Shown: positions 1-7,986 of the stretch, piece after piece
How the letters are laid out: each line of letters starts with the position of its first letter
Position numbering within the stretch: the stretch's first letter is position 1
Assembly: GCA_003024985.2 (NCBI GenBank)
Contig: PXIH01S0033660.1
Reading direction: 5' to 3' (one strand)
Length of the DNA: 10,047 bases
DNA from: Euperipatoides rowelli
Lineage: Eukaryota > Onychophora > Udeonychophora > Euonychophora > Peripatopsidae
Program-made: the position numbers and the translations under genes
Notes under the pieces: model-generated
The model's input: the letters and a program-made list of their open reading frames with translations, nothing else
What the model was told of the DNA's origin: nothing
The model's database searches: none

Positions 1-172
1 CAGTTCATAGACCACTAGCGCCACCGTTCGTTATAACAGACATGCATAAACATAATTCCAAACCCCAAAAATCATGTTTTCTTTTTCAGCTTTCAATGTT
101 TCCAGTAGTTTTATTACTGTTCCTGTAATTCCTGGTGTAAAGTATAAGTTTATTTTTAGTATAGAATAATAA

Positions 173-178
173 TTTATT
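173..178 (-). terminator. Candidate polyadenylation signal AATAAA
   Basis: The plus strand reads TTTATT here, giving AATAAA on the minus strand about 96 bp beyond the TGA of the possible terminal exon. A second hexamer lies at 154-149. Such hexamers are frequent by chance in AT-rich DNA, so the only support is position relative to the open stretch. Confidence 0.22.
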
Positions 179-234
179 TTCTTTGAATCATTTAGTTAGT
201 TCAGGATGTTAGTTTTCTATTCCAAGCCAGTAAA

Positions 235-253
235 GGGGGGGGGGGGGGGGGGG
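235..253 (+). repeat. G19 homopolymer
   Basis: Nineteen consecutive G residues interrupt AT-rich sequence just outside the possible terminal exon at 274-414. On the minus strand it is a C19 run within the presumed 3' untranslated region of that exon. Runs of this length are length-polymorphic, can form G-quadruplex, and are prone to assembly error. Confidence 0.95.
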
Positions 254-273
254 TTGTATTAAGTTTACGGGAT

Positions 274-414
274 TCAAGAAGTAAACAATAAATTCTCATT
301 ATTTATTCTAATTTTATGCAATGGCGCAAAATCAGAGTTTAAAACTGTCTTTTTAAGCTTGAGCCATTCGGCTGGTGTCAATCCATGACACTGTTTCCCA
401 ACAAGAAGAAACTG
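274..414 (-). CDS. Possible 3' terminal exon, unrecognised protein
   Basis: On the minus strand, after a tandem acceptor-like TAGCAG (417-412), the frame is open for 46 codons to a TGA at 276-274. This is notable in such AT-rich DNA. The product includes FLLVGKQCHGLTPAEWLKLK and then a stretch ending in SDFAPLHK, with mixed polar and hydrophobic composition and Trp, Cys and His, rather than the Lys/Asn/Ile-rich text of random local frames. AATAAA hexamers lie on the same strand about 100 and 120 bp past the stop. I cannot name the family. It does not resemble the C-terminal end of a USP, so it is probably not the last exon of the USP-like gene. The upstream pyrimidine tract is weak. A transposon-derived fragment is an alternative. 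Confidence 0.3.
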   Translation of the reverse strand, partial: QFLLVGKQCHGLTPAEWLKLKKTVLNSDFAPLHKIRINNENLLFTS

Positions 415-999
415 CTATTAAATGACCGTGTTAGGCAAAATCCTGGATGTGGGCCTATTTCCAAATGTTTTAACTTCCAAATTCTGAAATAAAGTGGTCA
501 CCATTTTCTTTAACCTTTACCATTAGTATGAACTTTTGTTTCCTGTTTTTCTTATTTTTAGACTATAGTCCTGTGAAGAAAACAATCAAGCCAAGGAACT
601 TAACACACACAATTAGTATCTCATCGCCTGCTTCAATTCCCTGTATTAGTGATTATTTTTAGATAGACCATGATATGAGTTAAATATTTTTTTTTTAAAT
701 TTTGAAATGTTAAAATTGAATGTTTCTATGTAAGAAAAGTTTTTTTTTTCTTGTATTTTTTTTTTAAAGGAAAAAAATAGTTAAATAATGGTCATTGTCT
801 CTCTAGTTGTTTTTTTTTTTTTTAATAAATGGATTTTTTAATATACTGTATTTGTTGAAATTCTGGAATTTAATATTTATTGAAAGTAAAGTACCCCAAA
901 AATGCTTCTAGGCTAATTAAGTCTTATTCCTTTGTTGGTGTCATTTTAGATTTAAGAAAAAGATCACTGTTCAATTTTTTTTTGATGTCTTATTCTTAG
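415..999. other. AT-rich stretch with no gene seen
   Basis: It contains many poly-T runs of 8 to 14 bases (688, 740, 757, 810) and no sustained open frame. It is probably intron or intergenic. A weak inverted repeat GTGTCA/TGACAC sits just left of it at 375-391, inside the possible terminal exon. Confidence 0.6.
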
Positions 1000-1340
1000 G
1001 CAGCATAGGATAGGTTGTGAAGTCAGTTTTATTCCTGCAAAATTGATGAGAAGGCTTGCTATTGTTTCATAGGATTATCACAATCTTTAGCTTTGTCAGA
1101 GGTAACATCTTGTTAATATTTTAGTTAGTTTATTTAAACGCATTTTGGGTCTTCTAGGATTTTATCGGAGCTTTACGTCTAAAAATGTTTGCCTGGTCGT
1201 TGTGCAGTTTGTGGCAGTGAATACATCTGTCCTAGGTGTGTGGATTAGGTTGCAGATTTCTAGTCCTCGACCTACCGTAGCAGTGAGGTCACTTGCAGTC
1301 TTTGCAATGGGTTCACACTCTAAAATTGAGTATTAGGGAA
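1000..1340. other. Less AT-rich island, open on both strands, unexplained
   Basis: This island approaches half G+C between about 1141 and 1330, against about a quarter in the flanks. On the plus strand the frame ending at the TAG 1334-1336 is open and includes LGLLGFYRSF (1145-1174), the wording of a gypsy post-RT motif, but nothing after it matches. On the minus strand 1325-1155 is also open, following an acceptor-like CAATTTTAG, with GTAGGT as a possible donor inside. The simplest readings are a short decayed retroelement fragment or an unrecognised exon. I cannot choose between them. Confidence 0.35.
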
Positions 1341-1620
1341 ATCAAAATTTTAGCAGTTGGTTTGAAAGAAAATGTTTGTGTTGGGCTAGATAGCCTATCG
1401 TTCATCAATCCACTTAGCTAATTAACAAGATGATACCGAGCTTAGACAGATTTACAGTGTGTATAACATAAATATCGACACAGTATGGTTTTTATACATA
1501 TTCCATACAAATATTACAGTAATTATGTAAATAGTATAATAATATAAGAAATATTAATGCCTAATAATACAATATTCACAATTCAATTTTCTTTTATTAT
1601 AATTTAAGTTAAGTTTTTAT

Positions 1621-1640
1621 TCACTAGATGGCACAGTAAA
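1621..1640 (+). promoter_or_regulatory. CTCF-like motif, copy 1
   Basis: TCACTAGATGGCAC matches 13 of 14 positions of the animal CTCF core as I know it (CCACYAGRKGGCRS), followed by AGTAAA. A second similar site in the same orientation lies at 1936-1953. The shared flanks (T-rich before, AGTAAA after) could instead mean that both are pieces of one repeat. The binding role is conjecture. Confidence 0.2.
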
Positions 1641-1935
1641 CTGAGTTTGCCTCAATTTAGAGATTATATTTAATTAGGTCAGAAAAAAAAAGAATGGTTT
1701 AAAATATGTAATTTTTTTCCAATTGCAAAATTTCTTTCAACAAAATTAATATTAAAATTTTATGTTGACTTCTATTTTTAAATACAGTTAAAATCATAAT
1801 TAAGAGACAAGACAATTTTATCACAAAGAGTAAAATTTCAATCATAGTGCTATAAAAAATATAAGATATTATTAATGAAATTGGAAGCTTGATTTTATAT
1901 AGACTTTAATCAGGTAGATTCAATTGTATTTTTTA

Positions 1936-1953
1936 TCACAAGATGGCAGTAAA
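1936..1953 (+). promoter_or_regulatory. CTCF-like motif, copy 2
   Basis: TCACAAGATGGCAG matches 12 of 14 CTCF-core positions and is followed by TAAA, paralleling the copy at 1621-1640. It has the same orientation, 315 bp away. It may be a related repeat fragment rather than a regulatory site. Confidence 0.18.
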
Positions 1954-1956
1954 GTC

Positions 1957-1974
1957 TTTTTTTTTTTTTTTTTT
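1957..1974 (+). repeat. T18 homopolymer
   Basis: Eighteen T residues immediately right of the second AGATGGCAGTAAAG motif. The short word TTTTATCACA occurs on both sides of the tract (1931-1940 and 1971-1980), suggesting expansion or a small duplication around it. Confidence 0.9.
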
Positions 1975-2294
1975 ATCACATACTGTAATTAACTTAAAAT
2001 GTTTATTTTTATTCTTAATAATAAAAAAAAATACTTTTTTAATAAATACACATTCCATAGATAAATAAATGAACAAAAGTAATAAAAAATAATTAATATT
2101 TAATTTTCCTCAAAAAGAAAAAGCTAAACTGATTTGAAAAACATATTTTATTGTTAAAAATTATTATCTATTATTTCTAAGACATTTCTACAGTATATGA
2201 AAATTAACATTTCAGAAAAAAAAATTAATTTCGTGTTAAATATTAAAAACAATTACTCTGAACACTGAACATAATAAAATAACATATTGACTAG

Positions 2295-2319
2295 AATAAT
2301 AATAATAATAATAATAATA
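2295..2319 (+). repeat. (AAT)8 microsatellite
   Basis: Eight uninterrupted AAT units plus one base. It is intergenic or intronic, left of the USP-like exon at 2698-2847. Confidence 0.95.
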
Positions 2320-2697
2320 GTGATATTTTTAAATAAGATATAAAAATCTTTAAAAGTTGAAAAAATAAAAAATTTCTTCATTTTTTAATATTTTTATTAA
2401 AAATCAGAGTAATTTAGGAAGAGAATTCCGAATAACTTAAGCTGGAAAGGTTTAAAACAATTTATTTACAGTATAAGTTTGATAACTCTCGTAATCAGTT
2501 CTATTATGATGATTTGAGAAATGTCATGGGTTATTATTAGTAGTAGCAGTACAAATATTGTCTGTAGCAGTCATACTATCATCATTGTGGATGATAATAA
2601 TAATCATTTACTGTAGATTCTAATCCATGAGTTATACACTAACAAAAACCATCATTATATTACACAATATTTAAAGAAATGAACTAAACCTATTCAC

Positions 2698-2847
2698 CAT
2701 AAAAATTCTTGAGCATCTTGCTGTGTATAACCACGGAATGCAGGAATGACATTCCACACTGCGCTCAGCATATCCTGTGGGCTCAGTTGAGCATTCTTGC
2801 CAGACCACATGTCAACAAACAAATGGCGCAATTCTTTACACAAAGAT
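2698..2847 (-). CDS. USP44/49-like ubiquitin-specific protease, conserved QQDAQEFL exon
   Basis: This is a 150-nt internal exon between the acceptor TTATTCAG and the donor GTGAAT. It begins with the last base of a split Leu codon, then encodes 49 residues starting [10 protein letters not shown], with [11 protein letters not shown], a [11 protein letters not shown] segment and QQDAQEFL. It ends on TG, which with a following C or T gives Cys, as expected for the EFLC of this family. The W-S-G-K and F-R-G-Y-x-QQDAQEF pattern is characteristic of USP catalytic domains, and the M-W-S-G-K wording points to USP44/USP49 rather than USP3 or USP22. The Asp/Glu-rich QQDAQEF helix packs near the active site and helps shape the ubiquitin-binding cleft (family knowledge). 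The next exon, with the ubiquitin-binding fingers and the catalytic His box, was not found between here and position 1. The gene therefore continues beyond the left edge or in sequence I cannot recognise. Confidence 0.87.
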
Positions 2848-2977
2848 CTGAATAAAAATAAACAAATTTAGAATTGCTGCTCACGATGTAGTATAACTTA
2901 ATCGTGTTATTACACTACCAAAATTGTTTATTTTAAATAAATTACTGTGTCATTGATTTTTAATTGAAGATACTTAC

Positions 2978-3102
2978 AAAGAATTTCCTGAAAAGCCTTG
3001 AGCAGGAATGTCTGCCTTTAATGACTGCCTACTTCGTGAAAGAGAAGTTCCACCACCATTCAATCCACCACTAATTCTACCATATTGCCTTATGGACCTC
3101 TG
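2978..3102 (-). CDS. USP44/49-like ubiquitin-specific protease, Gly/Ser/Arg-rich linker exon
   Basis: This is a 125-nt internal exon bounded by the acceptor TTTAG and the consensus donor GTAAGT. It starts in phase 0, matching the phase-0 end of the exon at 8273, and ends with two bases (TT) of a split Leu codon. The 41 whole codons begin QRSIRQYGRISGG and include a Gly-rich patch followed by SLSRSRQSLKAD. In the USP44/49 family this position is the poorly conserved insertion between the Cys box and the helical block carrying QQDAQEF. Low complexity and Ser/Arg content fit a flexible, possibly phosphorylated linker (inference). The acceptor is a tandem NAGNAG site (TAG then CAG), so the first Gln may be optional. 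The exon alone would not identify the gene; the in-phase junction with the strongly conserved next exon does. Confidence 0.72.
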
Positions 3103-3425
3103 CTAAAGATAAAAACAACAGCAATAAACATGAAACCATCGCTAAACTATAATTTCATAATTAAGATTTGTATTTTCAAAAGTAAATGCCAAGTAAAGTA
3201 TATAAAACATAATTAAATTTGAGTATAGTATACAAACAAAAATATGCCCAAGAGCAGTATAAATAAAAAAAAACAATACACTACCAAGAAAGTGTTTTCA
3301 ATAATGGGAATAGGATGAGACATCTTTTATGGCATTTAGATGCTTAATACTTTTCTAATATAATTATTTTATGCAGTATCAGGATTAGCCAGTCATAATA
3401 AATAAAATAGAGGCAACCACAAGTT

Positions 3426-3682
3426 TTAAATAAATGTTTGACTGTTTATTTTTATAAAATCCATAGAAAAGAATTTATAGAACTTGATGTGGCCAATGAA
3501 GGCATATCCATGAATGCCCCAAAAGAAAAGTGTTGCAGCTAGAATACATGTAAAGGCAGAACCAGATCCTGGAGAGATCATAACAATCATTCCTACAATG
3601 TACATAATGATTACAATATACATCGTTGGAATGGGAATGGATATTCCAACAAAATGTGACAAAACAGCATACATGTTCCATT
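3426..3682 (-). CDS. Possible exon for a small two-pass membrane protein, C-terminal part
   Basis: This minus-strand open stretch encodes 82 residues from the ATG at 3674. It could extend in frame to 3682 (adding Trp-Asn) if the AG at 3684-3683 is used as a splice acceptor; one codon further up is a TAA. Two hydrophobic segments are visible. Residues about 9-34 include IPTMYIVIIMYIVGMIVM. Residues about 39-63 include AFTCILAATLFFWGIHGYAF. They are separated by a short SPGSGS turn and followed by a Lys/Phe-rich tail. I do not recognise the family; the last hydrophobic segment is only loosely like a MARVEL-type final helix. The acceptor context is poor, no strong donor is seen, and no AATAAA follows the TAA within about 100 bp. 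A terminal exon of a nested gene, an old retrocopy or chance are all possible. The hydrophobic pattern argues mildly against chance. Confidence 0.3.
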
Positions 3683-3798
3683 CTTAACTAGTAAGAACAC
3701 AACACATATGCAAATAAGTACAACTTAGTAATACCTGCATATATTAGTATTAATTCATTGTTTACAATCTCATAATTGTTTTGATTATGAACATATCA

Positions 3799-3817
3799 CT
3801 TGCTATAAAATAGCAAG
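3799..3817. repeat. Perfect 8-bp inverted repeat, 3-nt loop
   Basis: CTTGCTAT and ATAGCAAG flank AAA. A few such repeats are expected by chance in 10 kb of AT-rich DNA, so no function is claimed. Confidence 0.6.
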
Positions 3818-4856
3818 CATCTTATTACCAAAGCAGGCTTTCCTCTGGCTTGAAATAAAAAATTAGCCACTACTGACTATTATTGAAAATAAAAACTAGT
3901 CACTTTGAAAATAAATTAATCACTAACATTTCATTATTCGGTATTCATGTTGTATGCAGTCTACCATAAATTCTTGCCTTCTTTTACTATTAGTTTTCCA
4001 AATGAAGATATTTGGTTTCGAAAGGATTCTATAGCATTAATTTTAAAAATTTGTCAGATCAAATATGGCAGAAATACTCATTATTCTTCTGTATCTTATT
4101 TCCAAATTAGATTTTTCAAAACTGTATACATTTGTTCATACAGTCAGTCACTTTCTGCATTTAATAGTCAATGATTAAATTGACTACTGACAATGGAGTG
4201 CCTGCCAAAGCAAACAACAAGGGAATGAAACTTAGCTAATCTTAGAATTGCGGTTAGCATAACTATTATAGTTTTGTAAATATTTTTTCTTTTTAAGTTT
4301 AATTTATTGTTTTTGTTGTTTATTATTTAGAGTTCAGTTGATGCAACCAGTGTTAATCTGTTTTTTTTTTTAATTTGTGTGGATTAATCATTTAGAAACA
4401 ATTTAATTGTGTCTAAAAGGATATCTAGGTGATTCCTAGGGCCTTCAATTGACGGTCCGATTCGGCTGAAATCTCCAATATTTTTTTATTAAACGAAGGA
4501 TTGTTCATAATTTCTGTTTTTTTTCTTTGATTTTCTTTTCCTCTTTTGTTTGAATTGATATTATTTCATTGTGATTCATCGTCAGTTTGTGAATGATCAG
4601 CCTTATCTGCAATTGCCTGTTTGATCCCTTTTTACATAATAGGTTAATTTGTTACGCCGGTTCAGCCTACTCTAGATTAAGTTGCTTCTAAGAGCATTAT
4701 TTAATGGATATCATCATGACTGTTCAGTTCGTTTAGACTGATGTGATTACTTTCTTTGAAATAATTATAATGACATCTAGTAACGAATTTACTGCTCTTA
4801 AGTGTTTTCACCTGGATTATGTCTAACTAATGTGGACATTGCAAGATTTGGTGGAT

Positions 4857-4879
4857 CATGTCATTGACATCATGACATG
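4857..4879. repeat. Perfect 8-bp inverted repeat, 7-nt loop
   Basis: CATGTCAT and ATGACATG flank TGACATC. The loop itself repeats TGACAT, so the site reads as three overlapping copies of a TGACAT/ATGTCA word. It lies 56 bp left of another stronger hairpin. Confidence 0.6.
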
Positions 4880-4934
4880 TCTCATTTTTTATTTATTTTA
4901 TTTTTAAATCAAACATTGTTTGGAAGCTATATAA

Positions 4935-4968
4935 ATGAGGCCCATATCCTTTTGGGCTAGGGCCTCAT
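4935..4968. repeat. GC-rich 9-bp inverted repeat, 16-nt loop
   Basis: ATGAGGCCC (4935-4943) and GGGCCTCAT (4960-4968) are exact inverted copies, and an inner GCCC/GGGC pair offers an alternative fold. A TATA-like word (TATATAAAT) lies immediately before the left arm. The GC-rich arms stand out in a region of mostly A and T. It may be a transposon remnant; no transcript is evident. Confidence 0.6.
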
Positions 4969-5607
4969 ATCTTTAAATTTTAATTACAATTTTATTTTAT
5001 GTAAATAATTATAACTTTATTTTAGAAATATATCGCTAGATTTTTGTTGCTAAGCAATTTATTTTGTATATTTGCAATTTGTTCAAAGAAATGCTAATAA
5101 TAATGAGGGAATAAATACAATACTACCGGTATATGAATAATAAAAGAAAAAGCAGCATTAAAGCAGTTTACTAATAATTTAGGAAATCATTTAATATTTT
5201 TTTTTCAATGAGTCAATGGATCAAGCAACTGAATCAGATGTCATGGTCCAAATTATTGAAGTATGAAAAAAAGAGACATGGTATTGGGAAAAAAAAAAGT
5301 TCTAATTCCGCAGACAATCAACTTAGGCACTGAGTCAATTCCATTCTTGCTCATAAGTTCAATTTAAAACACTACTGTGAGAATTTCAGAAACTGTTTTC
5401 TCCTAACTTAAGATGCATAGTAGGACACTCAGCCAAATTATACCTTAAAAAAAGAACCACACCAAAATTTTACAAACACCGCATGGTATCCTTCGCACTT
5501 TTATCAGCTATAGAAAAAAAACTAACTAACCTATAACAACAAGGTATACTGACATCGATAAAATATTCTGTGGGGGCCGCACGAATAGTACCCATATTGA
5601 AAAAAAA

Positions 5608-6072
5608 AATGGAAATTTACGCATTTGGGGAGATTACAAGGTAGGATTAAATCCTTATCTGTTGGCAAAACAATATCCACGTCTTGAAATTGTAGAAATT
5701 TCATCAAAATTAAAAGGCGAGAAAATATTTACAAAATTAGACGCTCAAACCTATCAGCAAGTGGTATTGTATAAACATTCTGCTGAATTACTAACAATAA
5801 ACACTCAAAGATTTATTAGCTTGAGCCACCTGCCATTTGGAATCATCTCTACACCAGCCATATTTCAACGGATTATGGACACTATATTAAATGTAATTCC
5901 AAATACCAGGTGTTTTCTTGAAGATAAACTTATAGTAAGTGAAGATGAACCTAATCATTTAGTACAATTGAAACAGATATTCACTGAATTACAAAAGGCA
6001 GGCATATGCCTAAGTTTAGAAATATGCAAATTTTTTTATAAACGAGGTAGAATATCTCAGACATGTGATTAA
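5608..6072 (+). pseudogene. Reverse transcriptase core of the gypsy relic, inactive
   Basis: This is the longest unbroken piece of the pol relic. The reading frame is open from the A10 run through the TAA at 6070-6072 and contains most of the RT palm. The first catalytic Asp is kept in KLDA (codon 5740-5742), but the normally invariant YxDD box reads F-L-E-D (5914-5925), so the first Asp of the pair is Glu and the Tyr is Phe. The region after KLDA is one residue shorter than the usual spacing to the conserved Tyr-Gln. The frame is lost at the T7 run 6031-6037; the expected V-E-Y-L-x-H-V-I continues one frame over at 6047-6070. No Met starts this frame, as expected for an internal part of a polyprotein. 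Confidence 0.85.
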
Positions 6073-6900
6073 CAAAGAAGATTATGTGACCATCTGCTTC
6101 TAAAGGGCATGCAATAACTACAGCACCACCACCCCAGAATGAAGATCACCTAAGATCCTTCTTAGGTCTACTTGGTTACTATCTGAAATTCAATCTCGAT
6201 TTGGCAACCAAAACTAAATGCTTAAATAAATTGTGCAAAATTTTTAAATGGATCTGGGATAAAGAAGCGACAGAACAATTTTAATTGGTTAAGAAGACAA
6301 TCACTTATAATAAAGTGCTGACAAACTACAACCCAACACTCCCATTAATTGTTGCCTCATATGTGTCACCTTGGAAACTAGGGCATTGCTTATTGATTGG
6401 AATAGAAAAAACCAGTGATGTTTGCTTCTAGATTATTATCTAAGCATTGAAAAAAAAACTATTCTCAGCTAGATAAAAAGAATTTAGGAATTATATACAT
6501 GATAAAAAAATTCATAAATTCATATTTGGAAGGAAATCCATTTCATTAACCAATCACAAACCATTAATAACAAATATTTAATGCAGAGAAAGAAAACTTG
6601 TATTAGCCGCTGCAACACTATAGCAATGGACACTTATATTAACTGCCTACAACTATGATATAAAATACAAAGCATCCAAGGAAATGCTAATGCCAATGCA
6701 TTATCAATATTACCAATTCAGGACAGTATATCAAATGAAGAAACAGTGGATAATATACTAGCTATTAACCAAATAGAAGATTTTCCATTAATTAATGAAG
6801 ACATCACCAGAAAAACCAGTAAAGACTCAGAATTATCCAAAATATTACAATATGTAAAAAGCGGTTGGCCTAAAAATAAAAATAAATCTTGTTACCTACT

Positions 6901-6924
6901 AAGCTCTTAAAATTTTAAAAGCTT
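6901..6924. repeat. 24-bp near-perfect palindrome in the gypsy relic
   Basis: AAGCTCTTAAAA and TTTTAAAAGCTT are inverted copies with one mismatch in twelve. It lies inside the integrase-linker part of the decayed pol and is probably a by-product of drift in AT-rich sequence. Confidence 0.6.
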
Positions 6925-7924
6925 GACATCTGGTGATCTTATTACTTGGTGTTAAATCAATCATCATATTAGAAAAATATATTCATAGGCTATTATTATT
7001 ATGTTAATGTAATGGTAATTTATATGTTAAAAGAAAATTGCAAAATAAGCTTGTAAAACATACTGTACATGTAATTTTAAAATATATTATTTTTAATAAA
7101 TCATGATATGGATCATCAGACTCAGATGGTGAAAAAAAAAGAAGAACGGTTTTACTTCATCATATGACTAGTGTCTGGTGAGAAAAGTTATCTGTACAGA
7201 TTACTACCAAAATAACCAAACATGTTTGAATTCTCAAACAAATGGATTTTCAGTCTTATTTTATTATTTATTTGAAAGTTACTGTCCTAACCTTTATTAT
7301 TTACCCAAACGATGAACCAAAACTCCTCTAAGTAATAAATAACTAGGCCTCAACCATAATAATAAATTAATAATTAAGATGTGGGATAAACCTGCTTGAT
7401 CATTTTTGTTAAGTTTTGCACAGTATCAGTCACCCCAACTGTTAAGCAATCAGCAGGCGTTTTTTTTTTTAGGGATAAGTTTGCTCGGCTGACACTTCTA
7501 TCATGTTTGAAATAAGAAAACCACATTATTTTGTTTAATCAATATTTTTTCATTGTATCAAGCTTGAAAGTTTATTGTGTTTAATAATGAAACTTCTAAA
7601 TTATTGTTACAAATAAATTAATAATCAACTAAATTTATTTATTTTGTTTCTAAAAATGATTGGAAGCAGTATTTAAAAAAACACTTATTGGAATTATTTA
7701 TTGTTGGGATTGTAATAAAAATATTCTCCCAGATGCCACCTCTATGTACAGTATGTTTGAAGAAGAAAAAAAGGTTTGAAAAAGCTTAGGCAAGCCTTCA
7801 CCTTAAAGTGTTGTTCTTCCAGGTAGTTTGTCAGAAGAAAAAAAAAAGCATAACAACATTCATGTCCCCACCCATGGTCAACCTAATTTGGTTTAAATTT
7901 CATTAAAAAAAATATTATAAAAAC

Positions 7925-7950
7925 TTTTTTTTTTTTTTTTTTTTTTTTTT
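7925..7950 (+). repeat. T26 homopolymer followed by CAG
   Basis: Twenty-six T residues run directly into CAG, which resembles an ideal splice acceptor on the plus strand. No open frame follows (stops occur quickly in all frames), so it is better read as a poly-T tract, possibly the A-tail of a minus-strand retroposed sequence. It is likely length-variable. Confidence 0.9.
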
Positions 7951-7968
7951 CAGTTTAATTTAATTATC

Positions 7969-7986
7969 ATACAGTACATACTGTAT
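7969..7986. repeat. 8-bp inverted repeat of the TACTGTAT word
   Basis: ATACAGTA and TACTGTAT flank CA, just right of the T26 tract. The word TACTGTA or ACAGTA recurs about a dozen times in the window, so this may be two neighbouring instances of a genome-wide favoured word. Confidence 0.6.

Larger units (their letters stand above)
1341..2697. other. Very AT-rich stretch with no gene seen
   Basis: Stops are dense in all frames. It holds the two CTCF-like motifs, the T18 tract, the (AAT)8 microsatellite and TAG/CAG trinucleotide patches around 2535-2575. The next USP exon, expected left of 2698, was looked for through its conserved His-box wording and not found. Confidence 0.6.
3683..5380. other. 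Intronic stretch with small inverted repeats, no gene seen
   Basis: It lies within the large intron. It holds the three hairpins at 3799, 4857 and 4935. A plus-strand frame at 3947-4174 is open but reads as random AT-rich text. The part from about 4420 to 4980 has more mixed composition and could be worn transposon sequence. No gag- or protease-like reading was found upstream of the gypsy relic. Confidence 0.55.
5381..6995 (+). mobile_element. Decayed Ty3/gypsy (Metaviridae-class) pol fragment: RT, RNase H, start of integrase linker
   Basis: Plus-strand homology to Ty3/gypsy pol can be followed piecewise in order. It starts with the segment before reverse transcriptase (GHSAKLYLK near 5440). 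The RT core follows at 5608-6060 with KIFTKLDA, HLPFGI and AIFQRIMD. The post-RT FLGLLGYY lies at 6159-6182, and the RNase H region runs from about 6330 to 6600. The LTAYNYDIKY segment is at 6639-6668, and LQYVKSGWP, a linker typical of K02A2.6-like elements, is at 6845-6871. Homology fades near 6995, before the integrase zinc finger. Breaks include stops at 5534-5536, 6282-6284 and 6429-6431 and more in RNase H. Frame changes occur at the A10 run 5600-5609, the T7 run 6031-6037, near 6101, near 6420 and at several later points. No gag, protease, integrase core or LTR was found. It is an old, inactive copy lying antisense within the USP-like gene's intron. Confidence 0.88.

Noticed and set aside
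30-38. GTTATAACA at the left edge as the partner end of the element at 8131-8167
   Set aside because: Only nine or ten bases agree, the distance is 8 kb and no matching orientation or terminal CAGTG is present.
2525-2600. TAG/CAG trinucleotide patches as a repeat array or CRISPR-like structure
   Set aside because: They are short imperfect trinucleotide runs without unique spacers, in eukaryotic sequence.
3475-3681. Second minus-strand frame, rich in Cys and His, overlapping the membrane-protein-like stretch
   Set aside because: It is a frame-shifted shadow of 3426-3682 with no hydrophobic or domain pattern; the other frame has two clear membrane-like segments.
3947-4174. 75-codon plus-strand open frame
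   Set aside because: Composition is random AT-rich text with no domain, splice or promoter signal; length is within chance for the window.
7925-7953. T26-CAG as a plus-strand splice acceptor
   Set aside because: No open reading frame follows and no plus-strand gene is otherwise indicated; a homopolymer explains it.
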